A DNA stretch of 64,000 bases, from positions 124,001 through 188,000 of the forward strand of contig CANNZV010002306.1 of the NCBI GenBank assembly GCA_947561585.1, read 5' to 3'. A program made the position numbers and the translations under genes. The notes below the pieces were generated by a model that did not search any database, was not told where the DNA came from, and worked only from the letters and a program-made list of their open reading frames with translations. Source of the DNA: Caprella mutica (lineage: Eukaryota > Arthropoda > Malacostraca > Amphipoda > Caprellidae). Shown here piece after piece: positions 48,039 to 59,554 of this stretch (position 1 is the stretch's first letter; the number at the start of each line of letters is the position of its first letter).

Positions 48039-48149
48039 TTTGATGCACTAAAGTGTTTCGCTTTAGAGACAAAGCCATAGGGTGAACTCGAAACAGAACA
48101 GATACCAATTGAAACTGAAATATTTATTATTTTATTTATGCCATTTCAA

Positions 48150-48650
48150 AATTGAATGGAATGTTTAATTTTCAATGTGAAAAATTATTTCAAACGAAAA
48201 AATAACATTTCATACTATATATGAATTAACTAACGGCCAAACTCATTTTTATCAAGGAAATAAATAAAGTTTTAAATTAATAATTGAAGGGATAACAAGC
48301 CTATTTATACTATATTGCCTGAAACGGTTAAAATTTCAAAGATATACTTAATTGAGGACATTAAATTGGCCATTTGGTGTGATTAGAGTTGGAAGAGATC
48401 GTTTACACCTACCCTCTCTGATTGTCTGGCGATAACTGTCAAATAGAACCAGTAGAGTTGTGTATTAAATATACTGGTACATCAAAAAATCACTGGATTG
48501 GTTAACCAATGTTTTCCTCCATTGGGCCAGTGTTGTTTGGCAACCGTTGGCCCAGTGTCGTTTTCATTGCATTGGTCCAGTATGTAATAACACTGGCGTA
48601 CCAATACCCGACGTTGGCCCGATAGTGCAATGTTATCAGGGTACTTATGT
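48150..48650. mobile_element. Second copy of the internal part of the 9.8-11.8 kb element
   Basis: It matches 10776-11302 for about 500 bases at roughly 85% identity, including TTAATAATTGAAGGGATAAC, CATTTGGTGTGATTAGAGTT and TTGGCAACCGTTGGCCCAGT. Similarity stops in both places right after CAATGTTATCAGGGTA, marking a true element end next to TA. Confidence 0.75.
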
Positions 48651-48851
48651 ATATCTCCGATGATAGAAATAATGATACAATATTAGGAGCACTATCTCGC
48701 GGAAATTGTGTCTGCTGAGTGCGCATTCCTCCATTCACTTGTCTTTTGTTTACATTCAGCAGTGAGAGAAGTCTCCATCAATGTGAGGTGTAACAAATTT
48801 TATGGTTAAAAACTTATTATTTATATCTATTAAATAGATTTGTGATACAAA

Positions 48852-48894
48852 ATGAGTGCGACAACACTTCATCAAGAGAGTTTCTCTATTACAG
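48852..48894 (+). CDS. Candidate first coding exon of an unrecognised gene
   Basis: ATG at 48852 opens a frame reading MSATTLHQESFSIT plus one base, ending at a strong donor CAG|GTAAGA (48895). The upstream 130 bases are less AT-rich and lack in-frame problems, as expected of a 5' leader. I do not recognise the protein and cannot find its second exon. Splicing directly to the exon at 60411-60498 would hit an in-frame stop, so the two belong to different transcripts or other exons intervene. A chance ATG-donor pair remains possible. Confidence 0.4.
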
Positions 48895-49130
48895 GTAAGA
48901 TAGAATAGAAAGATTTTTATTAATATTAGAATAATACTTAATAGCTAATTATGAATCACTAATGGAACTTTTAAAGTGTTAAGCTTTGAATCCTGTAATT
49001 TCCCCCTGGCCCTAAGGCGTTTTCTCAACAGTCAGAGTTGTTTTATATTTTATCAACATCTTCTCATTGATTTTTGGATGATATTTGAGCATATTAATGT
49101 ACATTATTTTAGTATTGTATTAACTTATTA

Positions 49131-49820
49131 AGGGCTTAGGCCAAGTAATAAAGCATGTCCAAACTCGCCATTTTATTGGCGAGTTTGTGACAGTTAATTT
49201 GAGCCCTTCAATTGCAAATGGCGAGTTTTATCTATTTTTCTCCTATGCTACAATGTTATTTTGGAGAGAATTAATGATAATTTGATCATTTTGGAGAGAA
49301 TTTGTTGAATTTTGGAGAGAGCTGGAGAGACAAATGGTGAGTTTATGTGACATACTATTTTACTTGGGGCTTAGGCCTTAGCCCAAGCCCCAAGTAAAAT
49401 AGTATGTCACATAAACTCACCATTTGTCTCTTCAGCTCTCTCCAAAATTCAACAAATTCTCTCCAAAATGATCAAATTATCCTTAATTCTCTCCAAAATA
49501 ACATTGTAGCATAGGAGAAAAATAGATAAAACTCACCATTTGCAATTGAAGGGTTCAAAATAACTGTCACAAACCCAGTCTGCAGAATATGTGAGATATT
49601 TGGGATGTTCTCTCCGAACTATTTTGAATTAGTTCCTATATTTACATTAATTTTGCTACAAACACTTTTGAATTAATCCCTATATTTACATTAATTTTGC
49701 TACGAACAAAATAAGAGATCTCTACGAATACTTTACCAGTTTCTGCAGACTGGTCACAAACTCGCCATTAAAATGGCGAGTTTGGACATGCTTTATTACT
49801 TGGGGCTTAGCCCACTACGG
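49131..49820. repeat. Large palindrome, ~240-bp arms, interrupted by a MITE
   Basis: The left arm (49131-49376) is mirrored by 49377-49574 and 49754-49810, centred on GGGGCTTAGGCC|TTAGCCCAAGCCCC. Arms carry CAAACTCGCCATT, TTGGAGAGAATT and CAAATGGTGAGTTTATGTGA words. A 179-bp element (49575-49753) splits the right arm. Decayed relatives of the arm lie at 50890-51115, 52435-52660 and 52670-52890. Confidence 0.85.
49575..49753. mobile_element. CCAGTCTGCAG hAT-like MITE with perfect 8-bp TSD
   Basis: It starts CCAGTCTGCAGAATATG and ends CTGCAGACTGG. TCACAAAC is duplicated at 49567-49574 and 49754-49761. When the element and one octamer are removed, the palindrome arm becomes continuous, which proves the insertion boundaries. 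Confidence 0.88.
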
Positions 49821-49833
49821 GCCACGGCACTAC

Positions 49834-50125
49834 CCAGTCTGCAGAATGTGTCTCTTCTCCTGCAGAGATCTTAATTTGAGAGACAGTTACTCTCTGACTC
49901 TCAGTAGCAGATTCAGAATCTCCCGCAGCTAAATTAATGGTAACATAGGAATTAATTCAAAATCTCCCGCAGCGGCGCAGCTAAATTAATGGTAACATAG
50001 GAATTAATTCAAGATCTCCCGCAGAGATCTCAAATTTCTAAAATTCAATCAAAAACTCCCGCAGAGAGTCTTGAGAAAATGTTCCATATTCTGCAGACTG
50101 GCCGCAGAGATCTCAAATTTCTTAA
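49834..50125. repeat. Mosaic of CCAGTCTGCAGAATGTG / CTCCCGCAG modules
   Basis: It repeats the 13.2-13.5 kb block almost exactly: GAGAGACAGTTACTCTCTGA, TCAGAATCTCCCGCAGCTAA, two AATTAATGGTAACATAGGAA copies, and the AAAATGTTCCATATTCTGCA word. It is a non-coding member of the hAT-like cluster. Confidence 0.7.
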
Positions 50126-50133
50126 ATTCCAAT

Positions 50134-50369
50134 CCAGTCTGTATTTGGTGCAAAATATTCCACTGACTTTTTGAAATTGCTGAAAAAATCCACCATAAAT
50201 TTCCAGTAATTTGGTTGATCCACCAACATTTTCCCCATTTTTCCACCAAAAATTAATGGTAACATAGGAATAAATAGCTAAAAATCCACCGACTTTGCCA
50301 GAATATTATATTTAAAGGGGAAAAATACCACCGACATGTCGGTGGAATTTACCATGAAATACAGACTGG
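50134..50369. mobile_element. hAT-like MITE copy E with perfect 8-bp TSD
   Basis: It starts CCAGTCTGTATTTGGTGC and ends ATGAAATACAGACTGG, 236 bases. The flanking octamer ATTCCAAT is duplicated exactly at 50126-50133 and 50370-50377. It contains CACCGACATGTCGGTGG and is in the orientation of copies A and D. Confidence 0.92.
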
Positions 50370-53250
50370 ATTCCAATCACTGGCAATCAGAATCTCCCGC
50401 AGAGAGTCTTGGAAAAATGTTCCATATTCTGCAGACTGGCCCACTACCCAGTCTGCACTGTGCAGAAACTGGTTAAGAACTTAAGACGAGTTTGTAGAGG
50501 TCCTGTTCTGTTTGTAGCAAAATTAATGTAAAGATAGGGATTAATTCAGAAGTGTTCGTAGCAAAAAATTAATTTAAATAGGTATAGGAATTAATTCAAA
50601 ATTGTTTGAAGAGAACCCATGTATAAGAGTATGTCAGAGACTCAGAGTCAGACTTTGTCAAATTGTCAGTTAAAGCCAACTAATTGGCTTAGATTTGAAA
50701 TGGTCAAATCTCAGATATGTCTAATTGGCTTTAAATTTTGAATTAATTCCTATGTTCCCATGTTAATTTTGGCTTAAAATCTACAGAAAATGAGCCAAAT
50801 TGGCTTGACTCAGATATTTTGTGAAATTTTGGCTCAAAAATTGGCTTATAATTTTTCAGCCTCTGAAACATGGGAGAGAACCAGCCCGGACCAGGTATTA
50901 AAGCATGTCCAAACTTGCCATTTTAATTGTGAGTTTGTGACAGTTATTTTGACCCCTTCAATTGCAAATGGTGAGAAATATCTAATTTTCTCCTATGCTT
51001 CAATGTTATTTTGGAGAGAATTTATGATAATTTAATCATTTTGGAGAGAAATTTGGTGATTTTTGGAGAGAGCTGGAGAGAGAAATGGAGCGTTTATAAG
51101 TCATACTCTTTTACTTCAGGAGAGAATATCACTAATATCTCCCATATTTTAATATTTATTCTGAAGACTGGGTTATTACTAATCAGACAGATATCTATTG
51201 GCAAAATTCAAATAACCAATCTCAAATCTGCCATGCCATTCTCTGCAGAAACTGGTAAAGTGTTCATAGATATCTATAATCTCTTATTTGTTCACAGAAA
51301 AAATGAATGTAAATATAGGGATTAATTTAAATGTTTCTTGCAATATTAACGTAAATATTAAGGATATTATGCTTAAGTTGCTTAACCTGCTAAAGGATTA
51401 TAGGATATTTATTGTATTGAATTTTTTTTATTCGTACACAGAACAACTATTTCAAGCCCTTGGCCTTACATAAATTCTTGCTGTTAACAGGACCTTTTCT
51501 TGCAGGGAACTTGCAGGAATTAAATATAAATATTTTTCTTAGTCTCTTAACTCTCTTTAGAGAATATCCCAAATATCTCCCATATTCTGATTCTCTATTA
51601 ATTTCTGCAGACTGAGACTGGGTAATTAATAAAATCTGATCTTTCTCACTTTTATCTGCCTAGTTAAGGATAAAATTTTTGGTAAAGCTCTTAGCCCATA
51701 TCGCTGTAGATCGTCAAAGATATACATTGTAGTATATCTTTGCCCCATAGTGCCGTAGATCTTCCCTGGCCTTTTGTTGTTTTATTGAATATTAAAAATG
51801 TGGTATCATAGATAATAGAAAAAAACACACATAATAAATTTGAAATAAAATAAAATACTTTCATTGACTTATTTAATAACATAATATACTTGTTAGTTAA
51901 CATTAAAATATAATATTAGTTTATTTGTTAGTTAGATGGTTTTTCTTATTTTAAATAATAATGAGACAAATAAATGAAATAAGAGCAAAAATTTTCAAAC
52001 AATTTTTTTGCCAGAAACCACAGAGGAATATGTGATAAGACTGCTGAATTATAACTAGGAAATAATTAACTATGATACCTTTTGTAATCTACCATATTTT
52101 TTTTTATCTAATTGATAATATTTAATAAAACAACAGAAGAGGAAGAATAGCTTTGATAATCTGAGTTGAAGATTACATGCATCTTTACTGAAGTTTTTAC
52201 ACCTTCAATTGCACTCGGTGAGAAATAACTAATTTTCCCATATGCTGAATTGTAATTTATTATCATTATCGAAATTAGATATGTAAATTAATGAATTTGA
52301 TCACTTATTCATTTTGAAGAGAAATTTGGCTTCTTCTGGAGGAAAATGGATAGCTCATGATTATCATTTGACAATTAACTCCTTGGAAAACCATTAACCA
52401 TGGAAATGGGAATAATCTTGATAAAATAGTATGGCTCATAAATTCTCCATTTCTCTCACCAGCTATCACCAGAAGAAGCTAAAGTTCTCTCTAAAATGAT
52501 CAAATCATCTTATCTCTCCAAAATAACATTAAAGCATAGGAGAAAATTAGAGATTTCTTTTCATTTCCAATTGAAGAGCACAATATAAAATAGTTGTCTT
52601 TAAACCAGCCAATAAAATGGTCAAAAAGGACATGCTCATTGCTTTATTACCTTTAAAACAGTATGATTTATGAACTCGCCATTTTTTTCCCCAGCTCTGC
52701 TGCTGTCTTTCTCATGAAAAGCCAAAGTTTTATGCTTAACATTTGATAATGATCAAAAAATGATCAAATTTATTGTAAATCATTATCCAAAATAACAGTG
52801 TAGCATAGGAGAAAAATTCAGAAAATGAGATAATTCCAATTTGCATTTGATTGGATCACTTGAAGGGCTTTAGATTATTATAAACTTGCCAAAGAAACCA
52901 GTCTGCAGATTGCAGAATATGAGGATATATAGGGTGCTCTCTAATAACACTTTTGAATTAACTCTTATGTTTGCAATAATGAATAATTTTGCTATGAACA
53001 CCTGTGAATTAATCCCTATATTTACATTAATTTTAATGAATAAGAAATCTCGATGAACACTACCAGTTTCTGCAGTCTGCAGTCTAGGGAAGAAAGTCCT
53101 TGCTTTATTACCTGGATGAACACTTCTGAATTAATACCATCTAAGTTATTCATTTAATCGTAATCAGAAAGAAAACTCTGCAAACACTTCACCAGTTCCA
53201 GCTGACTTGCTAAAGCTCAGATAGGTATGTCTAATTGACTTTAAAATTTT
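50370..53250. repeat. Decayed palindrome and CCAGTCTG repeat relics
   Basis: Fragments of the 49.1-kb palindrome arm (AAAGCATGTCCAAACTTGCC, TTGGAGAGAATTTATGATAA) and of the CTGCAGACTGG modules are scattered and progressively diverged. No coding exon is supported; frames such as 50790-51035 and 51011-51325 run through this repeat material. Confidence 0.55.
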
Positions 53251-55470
53251 GAATTTACTTCCATTTTTCTTGATTAAATAACCAAAATTGACATGGAACA
53301 TATTTTTAAATCAAATTTTGGTTTAAAAATTGTATTACAGCTCCAACTTTTCAAACTGCATAATCTCCAAAAAAATTATATTTTGTGCAATCTGTTCTGA
53401 GCAAAATAGATGTAAATAAATTTAGCAATTAAGTGTGTTCTTTGTATGAATGCTGAATTGTATGGCAGCAAGTGTAATTATTGGATATAGCGCTAAAAGG
53501 AAATGTGATTTATCCCTTTAAGGTGGGGCTACTGATTTATTAAAGCTAAAGGCATAACAATAAAATTCACTAATCACAAAATATATATTCATATCTATGA
53601 TAGTATTTATAATAAAGAAATGATGATATGATTTGGAGTGTTTCCAGTCGTCCAGTGTCATTTTATCTAAAGTTTCTGATGGTATATTTATCTCTTGTAA
53701 ATATTTGAGACTGGAAAACACCTAGGTAATCAAAAGTTTCCATTTAATTAATATTCCCTTCTCTAATTAACTTCCTAAGATATTCCTTATCTCTGCAATT
53801 AAGACATTTCTGTTTAAAAAATAGAATTATTTGCATTTAATGAGCAAATTTATCTAGAAGCATCTGACATTGATTGTGAAGAAAATGATTAAGACTATCA
53901 ATCTATCTACTCTGAAAAAAATTGACTTAATTGATTTTCTCTTCAGAATGCTTCAAAAGTCAATAATTTTCTCCAAAATATTATTGTAACACACCAACAG
54001 AATATCTGTACAGTCTTTCAGTCTTATTGAGAATTACAAGTTAAAATGACTGTTAATTATCTGTCATATAAAGAATAATTAACACCCTTATAAACAATTT
54101 ATATTTTTTTCAATTATATATATATATATATATCTAATTTCTCTTTAACAATTTTCAAATATTTATTTTCACTCAATGAAAACCAGCAGTGAATAGGTTT
54201 GGTGATGTTATCAAAAAGAATAAACATCCTATTGATTTTGTATTACAGTGTCAGTGTGTGAAGTAACAGAACTTTATTCAATTATATGGTCAATATTATT
54301 TTTATTATCTAGTATTACTATTTTTCCTAATTCAATTATCTAATAAAATCTAGTATTTTGTTTTCAATACTTATTATTTATTATTTAGGAAGAATGTTGA
54401 ATGTATTTGGGAGTATTTAACTTCTAATAGTATTTAGCTATATCCTATTAAAATTTTTTTATAAATAAAAAAATTTACTATAAATACATTTTCTTAACAT
54501 TCTATAAGAAAAATTGTTTGTGGGTTTTCAACATCAATCTAAAATTTCTTTTAATCCTTTTCAGTGAAATGATTACGCTAGTAGAATCTGCAGATTTTCC
54601 CCCGTGTTTCCTTTTAAAGATGGCAATAGTGTACATTTGTAATCATCTCAATTAGTCTCATCTAATAAGAGCCATTGTCTGTAGAAATGCTGAGCTTTTC
54701 TTATTTGTTTACAAACAGTCAGTTTGTCTACTATTTTGCTGTCTGTGGTTTTCTCACAGGAAACTATGGTGTGTCAATGAACTGGAGTATAATTGCTAGT
54801 GTTGCGTCTTCAATCTGTGGCGATTTTTAATGCTTTGTGATTTTCTTAGCTTGTTATGAATTGCTGTGGTTAACATTAATTATATATTTGAAAATGTTTG
54901 CAATGCTTGCTTTAGGTATTGTGTATGCAAAATGATAAGTATGTTGATTTCTGAATATTAAAATACATAAAATGGACATACAATAATAGATTTTTTTATA
55001 TGATTTATTATTTCCTTTCTGAAATGAACATTAATTGAAAAATATAATTTCAGGCCAATAATATTTTATTTTTGATCAAATTTTACCTAATGCTCATTTA
55101 TATCAATTAATAAAAGGAAATAATCTTCCTGCTCACTGATTAATATCTATGAAAGAATTACTTTCTATGCATCATATTTAACTTACCATATAATTTTAAC
55201 TTTCAAAGACCTATGAATTATTCACTGGTAACATCTCTTACTTTATAACCACTACAAAGAGTTATTTGATGTTATTGCTGTCACTTTATTATGTAGACTG
55301 AGCTGATTGTATAACCCCTTGTAATAAATGTGTCATGCTTATCTCTCTTGTTTTTATCTATTGATAAGATAACTAAAGCCAGGTCAAGTGTTTCTATATG
55401 ATTATATCTTCAGCTAAAGAATGTTAGGAAATGTTATCCATGTCTGAAGCTTCTAAGAATGTTACTGAAA
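53251..55470. other. AT-rich DNA, nothing recognised
   Basis: Long AT-rich stretch with an (AT)n tract near 54115-54135. No gene, RNA gene or clear repeat was identified. Confidence 0.45.
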
Positions 55471-55478
55471 GCTAGGTA

Positions 55479-55680
55479 CAGTAGAACTCCTCTATATTGG
55501 ACTCCTTTATAGTGAGTGTAAATCCTGAGTAAGAAGAACACCCTGAATAGTTAACAAATTTCTCAACAAAAACTGATGGCATTCAAGGCGTTCTGAAAAA
55601 AATTTGTTCACTATACAGTGTACATTCCTTACTCAGGACTGAGTCTCCTCTATAGATTTCAATATAGAGGAGTTCCACTA
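55479..55680. mobile_element. TA-flanked pogo/Tigger-like MITE
   Basis: CAGTAGAACTCCTCTATATT is mirrored by AATATAGAGGAGTTCCACTA (last base changed). TA flanks both ends (55477-55478, 55681-55682). Inner ATCCTGAGTAAGAA and TTCCTTACTCAGGA also pair. Decayed related copies occur at 56680-57065. Confidence 0.78.
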
Positions 55681-56462
55681 TATAACTATGAATGTTTCAA
55701 AAATATCATTGTATATTTCAAATAACATTTGTCATATAAATGTTTTCAGATATTATTTACTCTTCACATTCATCTTCCAATTATTGTGATTGCAGTACAT
55801 TTTGATAGATGATATGTTATAATAATTGGGCATATCCTATGTGCACTCTAGGGGGTAAAGTATCAATTTCCAAATTAAATACTGCATCTAAATATCAATG
55901 GATTATTATTAAAGAAAAGCATCAAACTATGAGCAATTGAGCATTAAGATATATTTGAGGAGAAAACAGTATTTTTTAACTCTTATTTCATTTCAGGATA
56001 TAATATGAGTTAAAATATACTATTCTCCACAATAAATATATTTTGATTGTGTATTTGATTCACATTTGGTAATTGAGACTTTACTCTGTTAGACTTTTTG
56101 ACTGTAGCATCATTAAATTAATATTCCATTTTCACACTCATTTGTAGTATGATAACTTTGTTAGTAAATGAAGATTTTGCTTGAAAAGTAATTGTTTGGC
56201 AGCCTTTGGATATTGACTGTATATAAGTTTGTTATAACTATTAAATTGAATAAAGGGCAAAAATGCATTAATACTATTTTTTCTGGCAATAATTTCAGTT
56301 AGATATAGTATAGTCTTAGATATAATTTTCAGATATAAAAAAATCTAATAATCAACATTTTCATTTTTCTATATAGTATCTTCCAAAGAAAGTCCTTTTA
56401 TAGGACTGTTTTTCAGTTTACAAATGAACAGTTATTATTATAATGCTTAGTAAGGATATAAG

Positions 56463-56636
56463 TAGGGTTCTGACAATATGCATTTAAAATCATAGATCTT
56501 GAAAATAGTATCGACTCATTGAATTAAAGACTATTTAATCGTACTAAACCAGCGGTATATAGTATTCGATACCATTTCGTTTCGTCTATGATATTCTTAA
56601 GATCTATGATTTTAATCGTATATTGTCACAACCCTA
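56463..56636. mobile_element. hAT-like MITE (TAGGGTTSTGACAATATG) with perfect 8-bp TSD
   Basis: It starts TAGGGTTCTGACAATATG and ends ATATTGTCACAACCCTA. GATATAAG is duplicated at 56455-56462 and 56637-56644. Long inner arms (AAAATCATAGATCTTGAAAA against TTCTTAAGATCTATGATTTT) make it nearly a full hairpin. It is the best-preserved copy of the family in the window. Confidence 0.9.
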
Positions 56637-56679
56637 GATATAAGTTATTCTATTTTTTTGAGTTCTCCATAACTTCTCT

Positions 56680-57065
56680 ATAGTGGACTCCAACTAGTTC
56701 ACTATAGAGAGTTTACTTCATTTTAGAGAATTTAATAGATGAGTAGAAAACTGACCATGTCATGGTAGACTACACAAAATAAATTCATTATTCAATGTAG
56801 CAATTTCATTTCTCATGACTCTGAATATCAGAATGGTTCATCACTACACATGACTTCATTATAGAGGAGTTGTACTGGTATAACTCTTCTTTGGTGAAAT
56901 ATAACTAATTTAATATAGAGATCATAGATGCATAAAAAATTCGAAGCAATTTGTGGCAGACTAAACTAAATTTGTTTACTTCAGAGGTTAGTATTCAAGA
57001 GTATACTAATCAGGAGGATTCACTATACAGGAGTTTATTAAAGAGGAGTTCCGCCGTATCGGTAT
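56680..57065. repeat. Degenerate CTATAGAGGAGTT repeat copies
   Basis: TTCTCTATAGTGGACTCCAA, TTCATTATAGAGGAGTTGTA and TTAAAGAGGAGTTCCGCC occur in order, resembling ends and internal parts of the MITE at 55.5 kb. The ends are too diverged to set limits. Confidence 0.55.
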
Positions 57066-57925
57066 CTCCCCATAGTAGACTATTCTTCTCCCCAAATTAT
57101 AGAAATATATTAGTTGCCCTTTACAAGGTTCGTTTTCTTTGATTGTCTATATTTTCTAATTTGTTTTCTTTTAGCGGTAACTCGTGTAAACTTTATTAAT
57201 GACATTAATTCAGTATAATAATCAACCTACTTTTTCATTTTCCCTAATGAATTCCATAATACTAATTGACATCTCTGACAATTAATTGTAAATAATTAGC
57301 ATTAGATATTTACGCGAAAGGTGTTAATTAATATACGTTATGCTTTATATTCATTCTGTAATCATTTATATTTAGATACAGTGTTTTCTAACCGGTTTGT
57401 ATCAAGATAAGATGCACTGTTAGGTGACCTGCGACCTTGCCTGTGACTTTACTCACGCTGTCTCTAAGCGTAATCTAGCATACTACTTACTACGAATTAC
57501 CGTTACGACGCTACTTACTGTGACATGACATTGTGTAAATATTTTATTTATACGCTAGTGTACTTGCCCGTTAAGAATAACGTGTTCTCTGAGTCTATAG
57601 TATCAGTATTTGTGTAATTAATTTCACACTTCTGTTCCAGGTCCTCAGATTTAGCTAAAGTTTTTAATTGAATAATCACGTTAATATTATAGCATAGGCA
57701 ATAGAGTATGTAAATTACAAATATTGTAAAGAGTTCATTATTAATTTACACGGGATTTTAAATAATTCATAATTTAGTTAATGAAATAACTTATCACACT
57801 CGTGAATTTAGCATTCACGCTTATTGCCTGGTAACATATTTAGTCTAATTTCTGAGTATTAGTAAAAGCGTGACATACCACAGACAGACAAATAAAGATA
57901 AGCAAACTATTTTTGATGAGTGATT
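57066..57925. other. AT-rich DNA with no supported gene
   Basis: Nothing coding is seen. At about 57550-57585 a partial copy of the GCTAGTGTACTTGCCCGTTA repeat occurs, related to the copies at 58.9 and 61.0 kb. Confidence 0.45.
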
Positions 57926-58262
57926 GTGCGTTGTTTTGACCCTTCACTATGTACTTTATTTACACATTGTGCGTTGTTTTTACCCTTCACCTGTGTACTT
58001 TATTTACACATTGTGATTTGTTTTGACCCTTCACTGTGTACTTTATTTACACATTGTGCGTTGTTTTGACTCTTCACTGTGTACTTTATTTACACATTGT
58101 GCGTTGTTTTGACCCTTCACTGTGTACTTTATTTACACATTGTGCGTTGTTTTGACTCTTCACTGTGTACTTTATTTACACATTGTGATTTGTTTTGACC
58201 CTTCACTGTGTACTTTATTTACACATAGTGCTTTTTTTACCCTAATCTTTTTACTTCATTTA
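57926..58262. repeat. 43-bp minisatellite, ~7-8 copies
   Basis: The unit is CCCTTCACTGTGTACTTTAT plus TTACACATTGTGCGTTGTTT plus TGA. Copies differ mainly at TGCGTTG/TGATTTG and CCCTTC/CTCTTC. It ends immediately before a dispersed-repeat copy. Confidence 0.92.
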
Positions 58263-58269
58263 CAATGTT

Positions 58270-58530
58270 AGCTTTCAGGGGCTCTATCCTGAAGCTGTCC
58301 GTGGTGAATGGAAGAGAAGGGGTGGCGTCCCTTGGGCCCTGAACTGTTGTAATTTTGATTATGTATTTTCTCTTTCTAACTTTTACCATGTTTATCATTT
58401 TTTAACGCTACTTGCGAGTTTTGGAGGATGGTGCTTGGGTTATGCTCTTCATTAAGATTTCTTACATTTTTGTGTTAGGTAGGCTCTTCACATCTTCATT
58501 TTCCTCTTCCATCAGCGAGTGCACTGTCTT
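58270..58530 (+). repeat. Second copy of the 23.1-kb dispersed repeat
   Basis: TCAGGGGCTCTATCCTGAAG, GTGGTGAATGGAAGAGAAGG and TCTTCATTTTCCTCTTCCAT align in order with 23150-23400. It breaks off after GCGAGTGCACTGTC. There are no inverted ends. Confidence 0.65.
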
Positions 58531-58907
58531 TGTGTCTATATTTTAACGCAATAATCAAAGTAAACATTCTTGCATGCATTCAAATTCAACGAATTGGAAC
58601 TAAGCGAATTAGTTCATTGGGCCACTATTCTGTTCATAGGTCCACTATTCTGTTCGTCTTCTTCTATGAAGTCCATTGTATGTCTTTCATACTCAACGTC
58701 AGCGAAATAAAATTTCTGAAAATGTAACTACCAAGCAGTCAATTTTACCGCTTGGTAGTTATAGTGTTAATTAATTATAGTGTTGTATTAGTGATATTTT
58801 ACATGTAAATATTCACATTTTCACGAATATTGATATTATGTGAGTATTGAACAACATTACGAATTGTGAAATCGAATCTATTTTGACACCATAAATATAT
58901 AGACAAC

Positions 58908-59190
58908 TAGCGACTAGCGTACTTTCCCGTTAAAAATAACGGGTCATCATCAATACCAATTTATTACCCGTTATTAGGTTACATTCAATGAATTCAATTA
59001 AAATTAAATTTTCTGCATAGTCTAATTTATTTTTTAGATAAAATACATTTAAAAATTGAATAAAAACAGGGGAATTTAAATATCAAGTCAATATATTCCT
59101 GTGCGTATCATAGTTACATCCTTCATGCTTAATACCCGTCGTGTAAAAGCGGACTCAAAATAAAAAATAAACACACTACGGGTATTATTA
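58908..59190 (+). repeat. 280-bp dispersed repeat, copy 1 (ACTAGCGTACTTTCCCGTTA)
   Basis: It begins ACTAGCGTACTTTCCCGTTA with the small hairpin CCCGTTAAAAATAACGGG. It continues through ATTACCCGTTATTAGGTTAC and AAAACAGGGGAATTTAAATA to CGTGTAAAAGCGGACTC. It matches 61012-61290 closely. There are no terminal inverted repeats; the class is unassigned. Confidence 0.72.
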
Positions 59191-59554
59191 GGATAGATTT
59201 TACGATTGGTGATGTGTAAAGCGTCGGTAATTGAGTTGTTACCCTATAGGCTTATACGAAATAGATTTTCAAACTATAATTTTTTTAGTGGTATTCGGTG
59301 AATTGTTTTTTTTTCTGGAGATAGTAGTTGTATTGGGGTTATCCTAACCCTACTATGGTTGTCAGTCAAGTACTCTAAGGGTTACTCCAGTTACTAGCTA
59401 TTGTCCAGATCAACCCTAAAGGGTTAGCAATGCAGTCGGTGGTTACATGTCGTAAAATTCTCACTTGGTTTTATTACCACTCCGGTATTTGAAGAGAATC
59501 CCTTTGTAATGCTGTAATTGTTATGAGAAATTAAGGATTTTATTGTTGTACGAA

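Noticed and set aside
53518..53721. 67-codon minus-strand frame
   Set aside because: AT-rich chance frame with no conserved motif and no splice support. Similar frames at 51691-51903 and 46697-46882 were rejected for the same reason.
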